Origin: Cyanobium sp. CACIAM 14
Lineage (GTDB): Bacteria; Cyanobacteriota; Cyanobacteriia; PCC-6307; Cyanobiaceae
Assembly (NCBI GenBank): GCA_000708525.1
Contig: JMRP01000001.1
Span: forward strand, 248,001 to 312,000
Direction of reading: 5' to 3'
DNA length: 64,000 bases
Shown: positions 9,431 through 18,741 of the stretch, piece by piece
How the letters are laid out: each line of letters begins with the position of its first letter
Position numbering within the stretch: position 1 is the first letter of the stretch
The notes under the pieces: model-generated
The model's database searches: none
The model's input: the letters and a program-made list of their open reading frames with translations, nothing else
Told to the model about the DNA's origin: nothing
Position numbers and translations under genes: made by a program

Positions 9431-10066
9431 ATGCCCTCCCGCTGTCTGATCGTCGAGGATCACGAGATGTTCGCCCAGCTTGTGGGCGGGCTGCTGCGCA
9501 GCTCCTGCGACCTCGAGATCGTGGCGATCGCCCCCTCGGTGGCCGAGGCGCTGGCGGCCGTCGATCGCCATCGGCCCGGCCTGCTGATCCTTGACCTCGA
9601 TCTGCCCGATGGGTCCGGCCTGGCGGTGGTCGAGCATCTGCTCGGGTTGGTGCCCAAGGCCCGCGTGGTGGTGCTCTCGGCCCAGGCCAGCCAGTTCGTC
9701 TGTCCGGAAGCGCTTCAGAAGGCCGTGATCGCGGTGGTGGACAAGACCCAGGCCTGGGACGTGCTCGTCGCCCAGGTCGCCGCCTACGTGCGCAGCGTGG
9801 GGATCCGATCCGCCTCGCTGTTCTCGCTGGAGCGCCTGGCCTGCCTGACCGGCCGTGAGCACGATGTGTTGCGCCTGCTCGGGCGGGGCGAACCCAGCAA
9901 GACGATCGCACGTGCCCTCGGCCTCACGCTGAGCACCGTGGAAACCCATCGGCGCAACATCGCCGCCAAGCTCGGGATCAGCGGCGCCGAGCTGATCCGG
10001 CTGGCCGTGCTCCACAATCTCTCCGAGCCTCCACCACCGGCGGGAGCGGTGGACCTGCCCGACTAG
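9431..10066 (+). CDS. NarL/LuxR-family response regulator
   Basis: A 211-residue protein. The N-terminal receiver domain (about 3-120) has acidic-pocket residues E9/D10, the likely phosphoacceptor D55 in LLILDLDLPDG, and the conserved Lys105. The C-terminal LuxR-type helix-turn-helix (about 140-200) contains LTGREHDVLRLLGRGEPSKTIA and STVETHRRNIAAKLGI. It should bind DNA as a phosphorylation-controlled regulator. The adjacent gene on the opposite strand is a multi-PAS histidine kinase whose 3' end overlaps this one by 4 bp, so the two are probably partners. Targets are unknown. Confidence 0.93.
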   Translation: MPSRCLIVEDHEMFAQLVGGLLRSSCDLEIVAIAPSVAEALAAVDRHRPGLLILDLDLPDGSGLAVVEHLLGLVPKARVVVLSAQASQFVCPEALQKAVIAVVDKTQAWDVLVAQVAAYVRSVGIRSASLFSLERLACLTGREHDVLRLLGRGEPSKTIARALGLTLSTVETHRRNIAAKLGISGAELIRLAVLHNLSEPPPPAGAVDLPD

Positions 10067-12348
10067 CTTGTGGCCGGTGGCGAGGCCGCCAACGGAAGTA
10101 GCAACCGGGCCGAAGCCCCCCCCAGGGCGGAGCGGCCCAGGTCCAGCCGTCCTTCGTGAAGGCTGGCGATCTGTTCCACCACATAGAGCCCCAGCCCGGT
10201 GCCCTTGCTCTTGGTGGTTCGCAGCAGTAGCTGCTCGGAGGAGAGGGCAGGGAAGCCCGGTCCGTTGTCGTCCACCGCCAGTTGCACGTCGTGCTCGACG
10301 CGCTCGAGGCTCACCCGCAAACGACCCTCTGGACGTGCTGCTTCACCCAGGGCATCGATGGCATTGTCGATCAGATTGTTGAAGGCGATCTGCAGCTGCC
10401 CCCCATCCCCCTGCACCGGCCAGTGGGCATCGAGTCCGGCCGTTTCGAGACGGATTCCCCGGCTTTCGAGGCGCGGCCGCTGATACAGCAGGGCGCTGCG
10501 CACGACACTGCCGAGATCCAGCCGCCTGGTTTCGGTGGGCACGCTGCGCAGCAGGGCATTCATGCGCTCGATCGTGCTCACCACCGTCCTGGCTTCCCGC
10601 CGGATCGAAGGGATCAACTGGTCCAGAGGCCCGTTCGAGGCTCCCGCGCCCGCCAGCTGCTGTTGGGCCAGCTCGCAGTTCATCAGCAGCAGACTGAGCG
10701 GTTTCTTGATCTCATGGGCGATCGCCGCTGCCGCAAGGCTGGTGCGCAGCTTGCGCCGCAACTCCTCTCCCTTGTGCACCAGCGCGTTCTGGGCTTCCAC
10801 CCGATCGTCGATCAGGCGACAGGAGAGCACCATGCCCCTGATGGTCCCGTCGTTTCCGCGGTAGGGGGAGATGTGGCTTTCCAGCCAGTGCAGCGATCCG
10901 TCCCGTGCGCGGATCCGGTCCTGGCACACCAGCATCTCCCCGGCCATCAACCGCTGGCGTGAGTCCCGGTAGCCCGGACACAGACCGCCATGCTCGAGGA
11001 ACTCGGTGCCGCAACGCCCCAGCCACTGCCCGGGTTGCCAGCCCAGCAGGGTGTTCAGGGAGGGGGACACCCAGCGGATGATCCCATCGAGATCGAGGCG
11101 CACCACCAGATCACCGCTGCTGCGGGTGAGCAGGTCGAGCGTGTCGATCAGCTCGGCTCTTTCCGTCACGTCCCGCCAGGTGCACACCAGGCCATCGTTG
11201 AGCTTCGCCACACGCAGTTCGTAATGGCGAAGCTGGCGGCCCTTGGCCTCGGAAGCCTCCAGATCATTGAGGATCAGCGCTTCGCCGCTCTCCAGGGTGT
11301 GGACGTAACGGCCGAACAGCTCCGGATCGCGCAGGGCCGGCACCAGCGGCAGCACCCGGGCCCCGAGCAGCTGCTTCAGCGGCACGCCGATCGCCTGGCA
11401 GGCCATCGGGTTGGCGGCCACGTAGCGGAAGTCCACCACGGTGCCCCGGGCGTCGCGCACCGCCTCGATCACCACGTGGGGGTCGAGCAGGGAATCGAGG
11501 GTGGCCTGCAGCCGCCTTGTCTCGGCCGCCTCCCGCTGGCGGGTGCTGACCAGCTCATCCACGTCCCTCAGGGTGGAGACGTAGCCGGTGACTTTCCCAT
11601 CGGATCCTCGCAGCACGGCCCCCTTCACCAGCATCCAGCGATAGCCCCCGTAGGCGGTGCGCATGCGCAGCAGGCAGTCGTCGGGCCAGTGCCCGCTCGC
11701 CAGCAGGGTTGCGGTGAGCTCCCCCACCCGGGCCCGGTCGTCGGGATGGACCCGCTTATCGAGGGTGACGCCGATCTCCCCTTCGGCCGGCCAGCCCAGG
11801 GCGTTGCGGCCGTCACTGTCCCTACTCATCCAGCTGCAGCGCAGGTCGGTGTCGACCATCACCACCATGTCGCTGGCCAGTTCAGCGGCGAGCCGGAAGC
11901 GCTCGCACTCGCGGTTCAGCTCCTCCTGGCGGCGCACCAACCCGGTGGCATCCACGATCTGGAAGAGGGCGCCCAGGAGACGGTCCTCAGCGGTCCGCAC
12001 GGCGGAGACCGTGATGTCGCCCCAGATCACGCTGCCATCGGCGTGGCGATAGCGCTTGGTGAGGCGGTACTGCGCGCATTTCCCCTCCAGCAGCCTGCGA
12101 TAGCTGACCAGACTTGGCACCAGATCCTCGGGATGGGTGATGCTCTGCCAGTCACGGCGAAGGAGCTCCTCCCGATCAAGGCCGCAGAAGGTCTCCATCG
12201 CCCCGTTCACCTCCCGGAAGCGTCCGTCCGGATCGGTGAGTCCCATCGCGATCGGGGAATGCTCCACCGCCAGCCGGAACAGGTCCGGTTCCCGCGGGCT
12301 TTCCCCATCGCCGGACCTACCCCTTGCCTCTCCCCTCGGGCTGGACAT
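10063..12348 (-). CDS. Multi-PAS sensor histidine kinase
   Basis: A 761-residue kinase without obvious membrane segments, so probably cytoplasmic. It has four PAS-like modules: about 22-135 (EHSPIAMGLTDPDGRFREVN), about 150-270, about 285-395 and about 400-510 (GIIRWVSPSLNTLLGW). Then come a HisKA-type helix with the phosphorylation site His545 (AIAHEIKKPLSLL) and an HATPase domain with N box NNLIDNAIDA, G1 VDDNGPGF and G2 TTKSKGTGLGLYVVEQ. All kinase boxes are intact. No Cys or His pattern in the PAS modules tells me the ligand. It converges on the LuxR-type response regulator with a 4-bp overlap. Confidence 0.93.
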   Translation of the reverse strand: MSSPRGEARGRSGDGESPREPDLFRLAVEHSPIAMGLTDPDGRFREVNGAMETFCGLDREELLRRDWQSITHPEDLVPSLVSYRRLLEGKCAQYRLTKRYRHADGSVIWGDITVSAVRTAEDRLLGALFQIVDATGLVRRQEELNRECERFRLAAELASDMVVMVDTDLRCSWMSRDSDGRNALGWPAEGEIGVTLDKRVHPDDRARVGELTATLLASGHWPDDCLLRMRTAYGGYRWMLVKGAVLRGSDGKVTGYVSTLRDVDELVSTRQREAAETRRLQATLDSLLDPHVVIEAVRDARGTVVDFRYVAANPMACQAIGVPLKQLLGARVLPLVPALRDPELFGRYVHTLESGEALILNDLEASEAKGRQLRHYELRVAKLNDGLVCTWRDVTERAELIDTLDLLTRSSGDLVVRLDLDGIIRWVSPSLNTLLGWQPGQWLGRCGTEFLEHGGLCPGYRDSRQRLMAGEMLVCQDRIRARDGSLHWLESHISPYRGNDGTIRGMVLSCRLIDDRVEAQNALVHKGEELRRKLRTSLAAAAIAHEIKKPLSLLLMNCELAQQQLAGAGASNGPLDQLIPSIRREARTVVSTIERMNALLRSVPTETRRLDLGSVVRSALLYQRPRLESRGIRLETAGLDAHWPVQGDGGQLQIAFNNLIDNAIDALGEAARPEGRLRVSLERVEHDVQLAVDDNGPGFPALSSEQLLLRTTKSKGTGLGLYVVEQIASLHEGRLDLGRSALGGASARLLLPLAASPPATS

Positions 12349-12427
12349 GCCTCCCTCGGATCATGTGGTCGGTGGGTTCCATCATGGGCGTCACCAAAGG
12401 ACGCGGACCTGCGCCGGCGGGAAGGGA

Positions 12428-12640
12428 TCAGGCCCCGATCTGCTGGGGGTGCTCCTCCCCGTGAAGAGCCCGCTGGCCCAGAAGTGCCGACTCCAGCAGG
12501 TAGGCGGCGAGATTGCTCATGGAGCGCCCCTGTCGGTCGCTGCGCTCGAGCAACTGCTGGTACGTGGCGTAGGGGATGGTGATGGTCACGCGCTGGGGGC
12601 TGCGGAAGACTTCGGCGGACCTGGCGGATGAATCCCTCAT
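12428..12640 (-). CDS. CopG-like ribbon-helix-helix protein
   Basis: A 70-residue protein. RVTITIPYATYQQLLERSDRQ followed by GRSMSNLAAYLLESAL fits a ribbon-helix-helix DNA-binding fold (one beta strand, two helices). Such proteins act as dimeric repressors or as antitoxins. No toxin-like gene lies next to it: the histidine kinase is 79 bp downstream on the same strand and the permease is upstream. A role as a small transcription factor near the two-component pair is plausible but unproven. Confidence 0.75.
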   Translation of the reverse strand: MRDSSARSAEVFRSPQRVTITIPYATYQQLLERSDRQGRSMSNLAAYLLESALLGQRALHGEEHPQQIGA

Positions 12641-12731
12641 GGTGGCTCCGTGACATCGGACTCCTTCACAGGCATGCTCCAGGAAACCGGCCGGTGGGGG
12701 GAATACCCAGTTCTGGGAGGGTGCCCCAGCC

Positions 12732-13619
12732 CTAGCGACGGCAGAGTGCGGCTGCCGCCAGGATCAAGGCGCCGCCCAGCAGCGTCTGGGCGGCCAGGCC
12801 TTCGCCGAACACGCTCCAGCCCCAGAGGGCGGCGAAGCCCACCTGGGCGTAGCCCAGGGCGGTGGCCCGACCCGCCGGCAACCTGGTGAGGCCATGGGTG
12901 AGGCCGAGCTGGCCCAGCTGGGTGAACAGACCCACCCCCAGCAGCCAGAGACATTCCCCTGCCGTCGGCAACACCGGCTCCAGCAGCACGAGGGGCAGGC
13001 TCAGCGGCACGGCCATCAGCGGGAACCAGAGCACGATCACCAGGGGATGCTCACTGCGGCCCAGCTGGCGCACGCTCACGTAGGCCAGGGCCGTGAGCAG
13101 GGCTCCGGCCAGGGCCAGCAGAACCCCCCAGGCGGGGGCTGCGTCCGCCGTACCTGGTCGCAGCACCATGGTCACCCCCAGCCAGCCGAGAGCCAGAGCC
13201 AGCGCCACCCGCCGGCCGATGGGCTCCCCCAGCCACCACCAGGCCAGCAGGGCTGTGAGGCTGGGGTAGAGATACTGGATCAGGGTGGCGGTGGCCAGCG
13301 GCAGCACGGCCAGGGCGGCGAAGACGCAATACAGGGCGAGGCTGCCCGTGATCCCCCGTACAGCGAGCCATCCCCGCCGCCGTCCCCAGGGGTTCACGCC
13401 GGCCGAATGGAGCATCCAGCCGCTCATCGCCACGTTGAGCAGCGCCCGGCCCAGCACGATCTCCGCCACCGGGATCCGGTGCACCAGCCGCTTCACGCAC
13501 ACCGCCATCAGGCTGAAGGCCAGGGCGCCCAGCAGGAGCGCGACCACGGCGCCCCGCTCCTCGGTGGTCTTCGCGGGCTCCGGCGGGGTCGGCGTCGCGA
13601 CGGGGGAGGTGGGGCTCAA
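12732..13619 (-). CDS. EamA/DMT-superfamily permease
   Basis: An integral membrane protein with about ten hydrophobic segments arranged as two EamA repeats (first includes VALLLGALAFSLMAVCVKRL, second AWGVLLALAGALLTALAYV). The family exports metabolites or drugs; the substrate is unknown. The frame is open back to 13757, but the first ~45 residues there are low-complexity and overlap the dnaG upstream region. I prefer TTG at 13619, or a start slightly downstream of it. Divergent from dnaG with about 140 bp between the chosen starts. Confidence 0.85.
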   Translation of the reverse strand: MSPTSPVATPTPPEPAKTTEERGAVVALLLGALAFSLMAVCVKRLVHRIPVAEIVLGRALLNVAMSGWMLHSAGVNPWGRRRGWLAVRGITGSLALYCVFAALAVLPLATATLIQYLYPSLTALLAWWWLGEPIGRRVALALALGWLGVTMVLRPGTADAAPAWGVLLALAGALLTALAYVSVRQLGRSEHPLVIVLWFPLMAVPLSLPLVLLEPVLPTAGECLWLLGVGLFTQLGQLGLTHGLTRLPAGRATALGYAQVGFAALWGWSVFGEGLAAQTLLGGALILAAAALCRR

Positions 13620-13759
13620 GGGCCGACCACAGGGACCACTCACCCTGGCAGGCGCTCGCTTCCGGCTCCGGCTGTCCCCCAGCCCTGGTGCCATGCACCA
13701 CAATGGGAGTCTCCTGGGCACCAGGACTGGTGTCCTTCGCCCCCTCTCCTCAGCCACCG

Positions 13760-15865
13760 TTGTCCACGCCCCGTCTCCACCCCCGCACGATCGAGGCCGT
13801 CAAGGAGCGGGCCGACATCGTCGACGTGGTCGGGGAGCACGTGGTTCTGAAGAAGAAGGGGCGCGAGTTCGTGGGGATCTGCCCCTTCCACGACGACAAG
13901 TCCCCGTCGATGACGGTGTCCCCTGCCAAGCAGTTCTATTACTGCTTCTCCTGCGGGGCCGGCGGCAACGCCATCAAGTTCCTGATGGAGCTGCAGCGGA
14001 CCAGCTTCGCTGAGGTGGTGCTGGAACTGGCGCGGAAGTACCAGCTGCCGGTCGACACCGTCGATGGACCCCAGCAGGAACGGCTGCGCCAGCAGCTCTC
14101 CCGCCGCGACCGCCTGCACCGGGTGCTGGCTCTGGCCGCCGGCTGGTTCCAGAGCCAGCTTCGGGCCCCCGAGGGACAGCCGGCCCTCGCCTATCTCCGG
14201 CAGCAGCGCGGCCTCGGTGAACCCACGCTGGAAGCGTTCCAGCTCGGCTACGCCCCCGCCGGCTGGGACGGCCTGCTCCGCCACCTGGGCCAGGTGGAGG
14301 GGATGGCGCCCGAGCTGCTGGAGGCGGCCGGCCTGGTGGTTCCCCGCAAGGGAGGCACCGGCTTCTACGACCGGTTCCGGGACCGGGTGATGGTGCCGAT
14401 CCGGGACCGCCAGGGCCGGGTGATCGGCTTCGGCGGCAGGAGCCTGGACGGGGCCGAACCCAAATACCTGAACTCTCCCGAAACGGAGGTGTTCGAGAAA
14501 GGCAAGCACCTGTTCGGTCTCGACCGTGCCGCGGACGCCATCCGGCGCGACGACCGGGCCGTGGTGGTGGAGGGCTACTTCGACGTCATCGCCCTGCACG
14601 CCGCCGGCATCACCAACGCCGTGGCGGCCCTCGGCACCGCCCTCAGCTCCAGCCAGATCACCCAGCTGTGCCGCTGCTGTGACGGGCGCCGGCTGATCCT
14701 CAATTTCGACAGCGACGGGGCGGGCATCCGCGCCGCCCAGCGGGCCATCGGCGAGGTCGAGCAGCTGGCGCTGCAGGGCCAGCTGGAACTGCGGGTGCTG
14801 CACCTTCCCGCCGGCAAGGATCCCGATGAGTTCCTCAAGGAGCACGGGCCGGGGGACTACCGCGCCCTGCTGGATCAGGCTCCCCTCTGGCTCGACTGGC
14901 AGATCGAGCAGGTGCTCGAAGGAAAGGATCTGGCCAGGGCGGACCATTTCCAGCAGGCCGTGACCGGCCTGGTCGAACTGCTGGGCAAGCTCCCCCAGTC
15001 GGCGGTGCGGAGCCACTATCTCCAGCAGGTGGCCGAGCGTCTCTCGGGCGGCCAGGCCCGGCTGGCCATCCAGCTGGAGGAGGACCTGCGTCAGCAGGTC
15101 AGGGGCCAGCGCTGGCATGGGCGCTCAGGCCGCTGGGAGCAGCCCGGGGAGGTGGGGCTCCGGGAGCGTGCCGAGGCGGAGATCCTGCGCCTCTACCTCC
15201 ATTGCCCCCCCTGGCGCGGCGTGATCCGCGCCGAGCTGCGGCGCCGGGAGCTGGATGACTTCGCGCTCCAGCATCACCGCCAGCTCTGGGCCGCCATCGG
15301 TGAACTGGAGGAGGACAATCTCGGCGTGGGTCGGCTGGAGGCCATCAACAGGGGCCAGGATCCCGGCCAGGATCTGGGGGATCTCGACCTCCCCCGGCTC
15401 CTCGGCGATCGGCTGCTGATGGAGCAGGGCGCCCTGCTCTCCCGGCTGACCCCCCTGCTGGAGCCCAGCGAGGTGCAGCGCATGGGCCTGGCCCATCCTC
15501 CCTTGCAGCTGCGGGGGGCCACGGCCTCGCTCGAGCGTCAGCGGGTGCTGCGACGCTGCCGTCACCTCCTCGATGCCTGGTCCAGCCAGCGGCTGCAGAC
15601 CCTGGAGCACTGCATCGCCCGGCTGCTCGAGGAGGAGTGCCAGCCTCCCGCCGCAGGCACCGCCCCGGCCTGTCATCCGGACGCCGGCCCGCCGCTTCCT
15701 GGCCATCCCGACATGGAGACCCGCATCCACGCCCTCTTCGCAGCGCTGAATGGCGACGCCCTGCGCTTCCAGGAGGCTTACTACGCCGAGCGCCGCTACC
15801 TCCTGCAGCTCGACGACGGCCGCCGTGCCGGCTACGAGGAGACCGTGTCGTCACCCGCCGCCTGA
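13760..15865 (+). CDS. dnaG: DNA primase
   Basis: About 701 residues. The zinc-binding domain is C41-H44-C62-C65 (CPFHDDKSPS...YYCFSCGAGG), followed by the RNA polymerase core with the TOPRIM segment VVVEGYFDVIALHAAG near residue 272 and FDSDGAG-type acidic residues. A helicase-binding C-terminal region completes it. It makes RNA primers at the replication fork. I chose TTG at 13760 because it gives STPRLHPRTIEAVKERADIV, the usual N-terminus. An in-frame ATG at 13688 would add a non-conserved leader. The C-terminus contains a long Gln/Leu/Glu-rich stretch, as is common in this family. Confidence 0.95.
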   Translation: MSTPRLHPRTIEAVKERADIVDVVGEHVVLKKKGREFVGICPFHDDKSPSMTVSPAKQFYYCFSCGAGGNAIKFLMELQRTSFAEVVLELARKYQLPVDTVDGPQQERLRQQLSRRDRLHRVLALAAGWFQSQLRAPEGQPALAYLRQQRGLGEPTLEAFQLGYAPAGWDGLLRHLGQVEGMAPELLEAAGLVVPRKGGTGFYDRFRDRVMVPIRDRQGRVIGFGGRSLDGAEPKYLNSPETEVFEKGKHLFGLDRAADAIRRDDRAVVVEGYFDVIALHAAGITNAVAALGTALSSSQITQLCRCCDGRRLILNFDSDGAGIRAAQRAIGEVEQLALQGQLELRVLHLPAGKDPDEFLKEHGPGDYRALLDQAPLWLDWQIEQVLEGKDLARADHFQQAVTGLVELLGKLPQSAVRSHYLQQVAERLSGGQARLAIQLEEDLRQQVRGQRWHGRSGRWEQPGEVGLRERAEAEILRLYLHCPPWRGVIRAELRRRELDDFALQHHRQLWAAIGELEEDNLGVGRLEAINRGQDPGQDLGDLDLPRLLGDRLLMEQGALLSRLTPLLEPSEVQRMGLAHPPLQLRGATASLERQRVLRRCRHLLDAWSSQRLQTLEHCIARLLEEECQPPAAGTAPACHPDAGPPLPGHPDMETRIHALFAALNGDALRFQEAYYAERRYLLQLDDGRRAGYEETVSSPAA

Positions 15866-16000
15866 GCGCCGATCCAACCCTTTTCGATCGGTTCAGGCCC
15901 CATCCGTCCCCGTTCGCTCGTCCTGGCCGGTCTTCTCTCTCCCGCCGATCCCCTGCGGAGGCTCTGCCCTGCCTAGGTTCGAATCGGTCGCAGGTTGGCC

Positions 16001-16999
16001 ATGGCTCCCTACCCGGACTTTCCCGTTCCCACCGACGAGGAGCAGCGGCTTCGCGACCTGGAGCGCTATGGCGTGGTGGGCGCCGACAGCGACGAGCATT
16101 TCGAGCGGATCCTGGAACTGGCCGGAGCCATCTTTCACACCCCCATCGTGGCCATCTCCCTGGTGGAGGCCGATCGCCAGTGGTTCCTGGCCCAGCGGGG
16201 CCTGGATGTGCGCGAAACTCCCCGCGAGATGTCCTTCTGCACCCACGCCATCGTCCACGACGAGGTGATGGTGGTGCCCGATGCCCACGCCGACGAGCGT
16301 TTCCGCGGCAATCCGCTGGTTGCCGCCGATCCCCACATCCGCTTCTACGCCGGCGCCCCCCTCCAGTCGCCGGAAGGTCACAATCTCGGCACCCTCTGCG
16401 TCATCGACCGGGAGCCCCGCGACTTCACGCCGGAGCAGCGCCAGCTCCTGCATCGTCTGGCTCAGCTGGTGATGCGCGAACTGGAATTGCGCCGTCTGGC
16501 CCATCTCTGTCCCGTCACGGGACTACCCACCCGTCGCGCCTTCCTCAGCATCGGAGAGCGGGAATTCGCCCGCGCCCGGCGGGATGGCCACGCCCTCTCG
16601 CTGCTCCTGTTCGACATCGACAACCTGCGTCAGATCAACAACCGCTGGGGCCACGAGGCCGGCGACCGGGTGCTCGCCGATGTGGTGCGCCTGGCGCGCA
16701 CCTTCCTGAAGGAACCTGACTTCGCCGCCCGTGTGGGGGACGGTGAATTCGCGCTTCTGCTGGTGGGCATCGATGGCAACCAGGCCATGGCCCTGGCCGA
16801 TGCCCTGCGCACCGCCGTCGCCCACATGCCCGGCGTGCACACCCATTCGGATTTTCTGCTTCACATCAGCGGCGGTCTCACCACCCTGGCCCCTGCCGAT
16901 CGCCGGTTCACCGACCTGATGGGCCGTGCCGCACGCGCCCTGGAGCTGGCCAAGGGCAACGGCCGCAACCAGATCGCCAGTCTCCACGACGGCCACTGA
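16001..16999 (+). CDS. GAF-GGDEF protein with altered active-site motif
   Basis: A 332-residue protein. A GAF domain occupies about 20-165 (FHTPIVAISLVEADRQWF, FCTHAIVHDEVMVVPDA, GAPLQSPEGHNLGTLC) and a GGDEF-type domain about 168-330 (PVTGLPTRRAF, LLLFDIDNLRQIN, GHEAGDRVL). Where cyclases have GGDEF this protein reads GDGEF (residues 246-250). The usual IND is INN, and the inhibitory-site Arg is Lys (KEPD). It may therefore be inactive as a diguanylate cyclase, or act as a nucleotide-binding receptor. ATG 16001 is preferred to a TTG six bases upstream. It follows dnaG on the same strand after 135 bp. Confidence 0.88.
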   Translation: MAPYPDFPVPTDEEQRLRDLERYGVVGADSDEHFERILELAGAIFHTPIVAISLVEADRQWFLAQRGLDVRETPREMSFCTHAIVHDEVMVVPDAHADERFRGNPLVAADPHIRFYAGAPLQSPEGHNLGTLCVIDREPRDFTPEQRQLLHRLAQLVMRELELRRLAHLCPVTGLPTRRAFLSIGEREFARARRDGHALSLLLFDIDNLRQINNRWGHEAGDRVLADVVRLARTFLKEPDFAARVGDGEFALLLVGIDGNQAMALADALRTAVAHMPGVHTHSDFLLHISGGLTTLAPADRRFTDLMGRAARALELAKGNGRNQIASLHDGH

Positions 17000-17015
17000 A
17001 CAACCTGTCCCGCCC

Positions 17016-18296
17016 TCAGGCCCGCACCACCGGCACGTCGCTCAGCCGGGTGGTGGCCGCGCGGGACAGTCGCGAGCGGCGCATCGTCCAGCGGGGGTGC
17101 AGCCCGCAGGCGGCCCACTGCACGGTGCCGCTGCCGTAGCGGCGGTTGAGGCCGTCGATGGCGGCCATCAGGGCCTCGCGCCGCCGCTGCTGCTCCGGCG
17201 GCAGCGGTGCCAGCAGATGGTGCTGCAGCAGTTCGACCGGCTGCAGATCCTGCAGCAGCACCCCGGCCTTCTGCAGGGGCTTGTGGGGCCGGAACAGCCG
17301 CTCGGCCAGGGGCAGGGCGGCGGCGAGCAGCACGGCGGTGTCATTGCTGGGCACCGGCAGATGGACGGTGGCGGCGTTGGCGTAGAAGCGGGTGCCGTTG
17401 AAGGGGCTGCTGCGCACGAACACGCTGATGCTGCCCGCCCGCTGCCTCTGGCGGCGCAGCTTCTCGCCGGCCCGGCTGAGGTAGGTGGCGATGGCCTGGC
17501 GCAGGCCCTCCAGGCTGGTCACCGGTTCGCTGAAGCTGCGGCTGACGCAGGTTTCCTGCTTCGCCGGCGGCAGGGTGACCAGGGGCAGGCAGGCGTGGCC
17601 CCGCAGTTCCTGCTGCAGGCGCACCCCCACGACGCCGCAGCGATGCCGCAGTTCGCCGCTGGGCATGTCCCGCAGGGCCCGGGCATGGGCGATGCCCCGC
17701 AGCCGGCACCAGCGCGACAGCCTGCGGCCGATGCCCCAGACGTCCTCGATGGCGACCGCTTCCAGCCAGGGATCCGGGTCGCCCGCCCGGTCCAGGTCGA
17801 ACACGCCGCCGTGGGAAGGGTCGCGCTTGGCGATGCGGTTGGCGATCTTGGCCAGCACCTTGGTGGAGGCGATGCCCAGCGCCACCGGCAGGCCCAGCTG
17901 GCGGCGCACCTGATGGCGCAGCTCCCTCCCCCAGGCGGTGAGGTCGCCGTCGCCGGGGGGACGGTGCAGACGGCCGAAGGCCTCGTCGATGGAATAGATC
18001 TCCAGTTCCTCCACCCAGGCCTCGAGACTGGCCATCAGCCGCTGGCTCATGTCGGCGTAGAGGGCGTAGTTGGAGCTGCGCACGATCACACCGCGCCGTT
18101 CCAGGTCGTGGCGCACCTGGAACCAGGGCGTGCCCATGGGGATGCCCATGGCCCGGGCCTCGGCGCTGCGGGAGACGATGCAGCCATCGTTGTTGGAGAG
18201 CACCACCAGCGGCCGGCCGGCCACGGAGGGATCCAGGACCGCCTCGCAGGAGGCGTAGAAGTTGTTGCCGTCGATCAGGACCGTGGCGCCGGCCAT
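17016..18296 (-). CDS. umuC: DNA polymerase V catalytic subunit UmuC
   Basis: A 426-residue Y-family translesion polymerase. It has the catalytic IDGNNFYASCE near the start, the YSIDEAF active-site motif around residue 100, the helix-hairpin-helix segment (VWGIGRRLSRW) and a C-terminal little-finger plus DUF4113-like tail (RRYGSGTVQWAACGL). It copies damaged DNA when activated by UmuD'. The start lies 28 bp after the umuD stop, so the two form an operon in the usual umuD-umuC order. Length and motifs are complete. Confidence 0.95.
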   Translation of the reverse strand: MAGATVLIDGNNFYASCEAVLDPSVAGRPLVVLSNNDGCIVSRSAEARAMGIPMGTPWFQVRHDLERRGVIVRSSNYALYADMSQRLMASLEAWVEELEIYSIDEAFGRLHRPPGDGDLTAWGRELRHQVRRQLGLPVALGIASTKVLAKIANRIAKRDPSHGGVFDLDRAGDPDPWLEAVAIEDVWGIGRRLSRWCRLRGIAHARALRDMPSGELRHRCGVVGVRLQQELRGHACLPLVTLPPAKQETCVSRSFSEPVTSLEGLRQAIATYLSRAGEKLRRQRQRAGSISVFVRSSPFNGTRFYANAATVHLPVPSNDTAVLLAAALPLAERLFRPHKPLQKAGVLLQDLQPVELLQHHLLAPLPPEQQRRREALMAAIDGLNRRYGSGTVQWAACGLHPRWTMRRSRLSRAATTRLSDVPVVRA

Positions 18297-18324
18297 GGCG
18301 GGCTCTCGCGGGGGTGGGGCTGGC

Positions 18325-18723
18325 TCAGAGGCGGCGGATCACGTGCAGCGCCACGCCCCAGAGCCGGTCGTCGTCGCGGCCGCCCAGGGCCAGGGGCGGG
18401 TAGGCGGGATGGGCCGCCTCCAGCCACCAGCGCCGGCCGTGGCGGACCAGGTGCTTGAGGGTGAATCCCCCCTCCAGCAGAGCCACCACGATGCGGCCGG
18501 CCCGGGGCACGGCGCCCCGGTCCACGACGAGCAGATCGCCGTGGCGGATGCCGGCGCCGAGCATCGAGTCGCCGCAGACGCGCAGCAGCAGGGTGCGGCG
18601 GGGGTGGAGGTTCAGCTGCTCGTTGAGATCGACCCCGGCATCGGAGCCCGCATCCCCGGCCGGTGACCGGCTGGGGAGATCGGGGCGATGGCGAGCATCG
18701 GGGCGAGGGGAGAGATCGGGCAC
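18325..18723 (-). CDS. umuD: UmuD-type S24 autoprotease subunit of DNA polymerase V
   Basis: A 132-residue protein of the LexA/UmuD (S24) fold. The catalytic serine is Ser53 in CGDSMLGAGI and the lysine is Lys90 in GFTLKHL. An Ala-Gly pair in the N-terminal segment (SPAGDAGSD, about 21-29) is a plausible self-cleavage site. RecA-stimulated cleavage yields UmuD', which partners UmuC. It is first gene of the umuDC unit. An imperfect cyanobacterial LexA-box-like element lies about 20-30 bp upstream of the start. Confidence 0.9.
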   Translation of the reverse strand: MPDLSPRPDARHRPDLPSRSPAGDAGSDAGVDLNEQLNLHPRRTLLLRVCGDSMLGAGIRHGDLLVVDRGAVPRAGRIVVALLEGGFTLKHLVRHGRRWWLEAAHPAYPPLALGGRDDDRLWGVALHVIRRL

Positions 18724-18741
18724 GGGCCCCGGACGGCGATC

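Noticed and set aside
12428-12640. Ribbon-helix-helix gene as antitoxin of a toxin-antitoxin pair
   Set aside because: No small toxin-like frame lies adjacent on the same strand; a plain regulator is the simpler reading.
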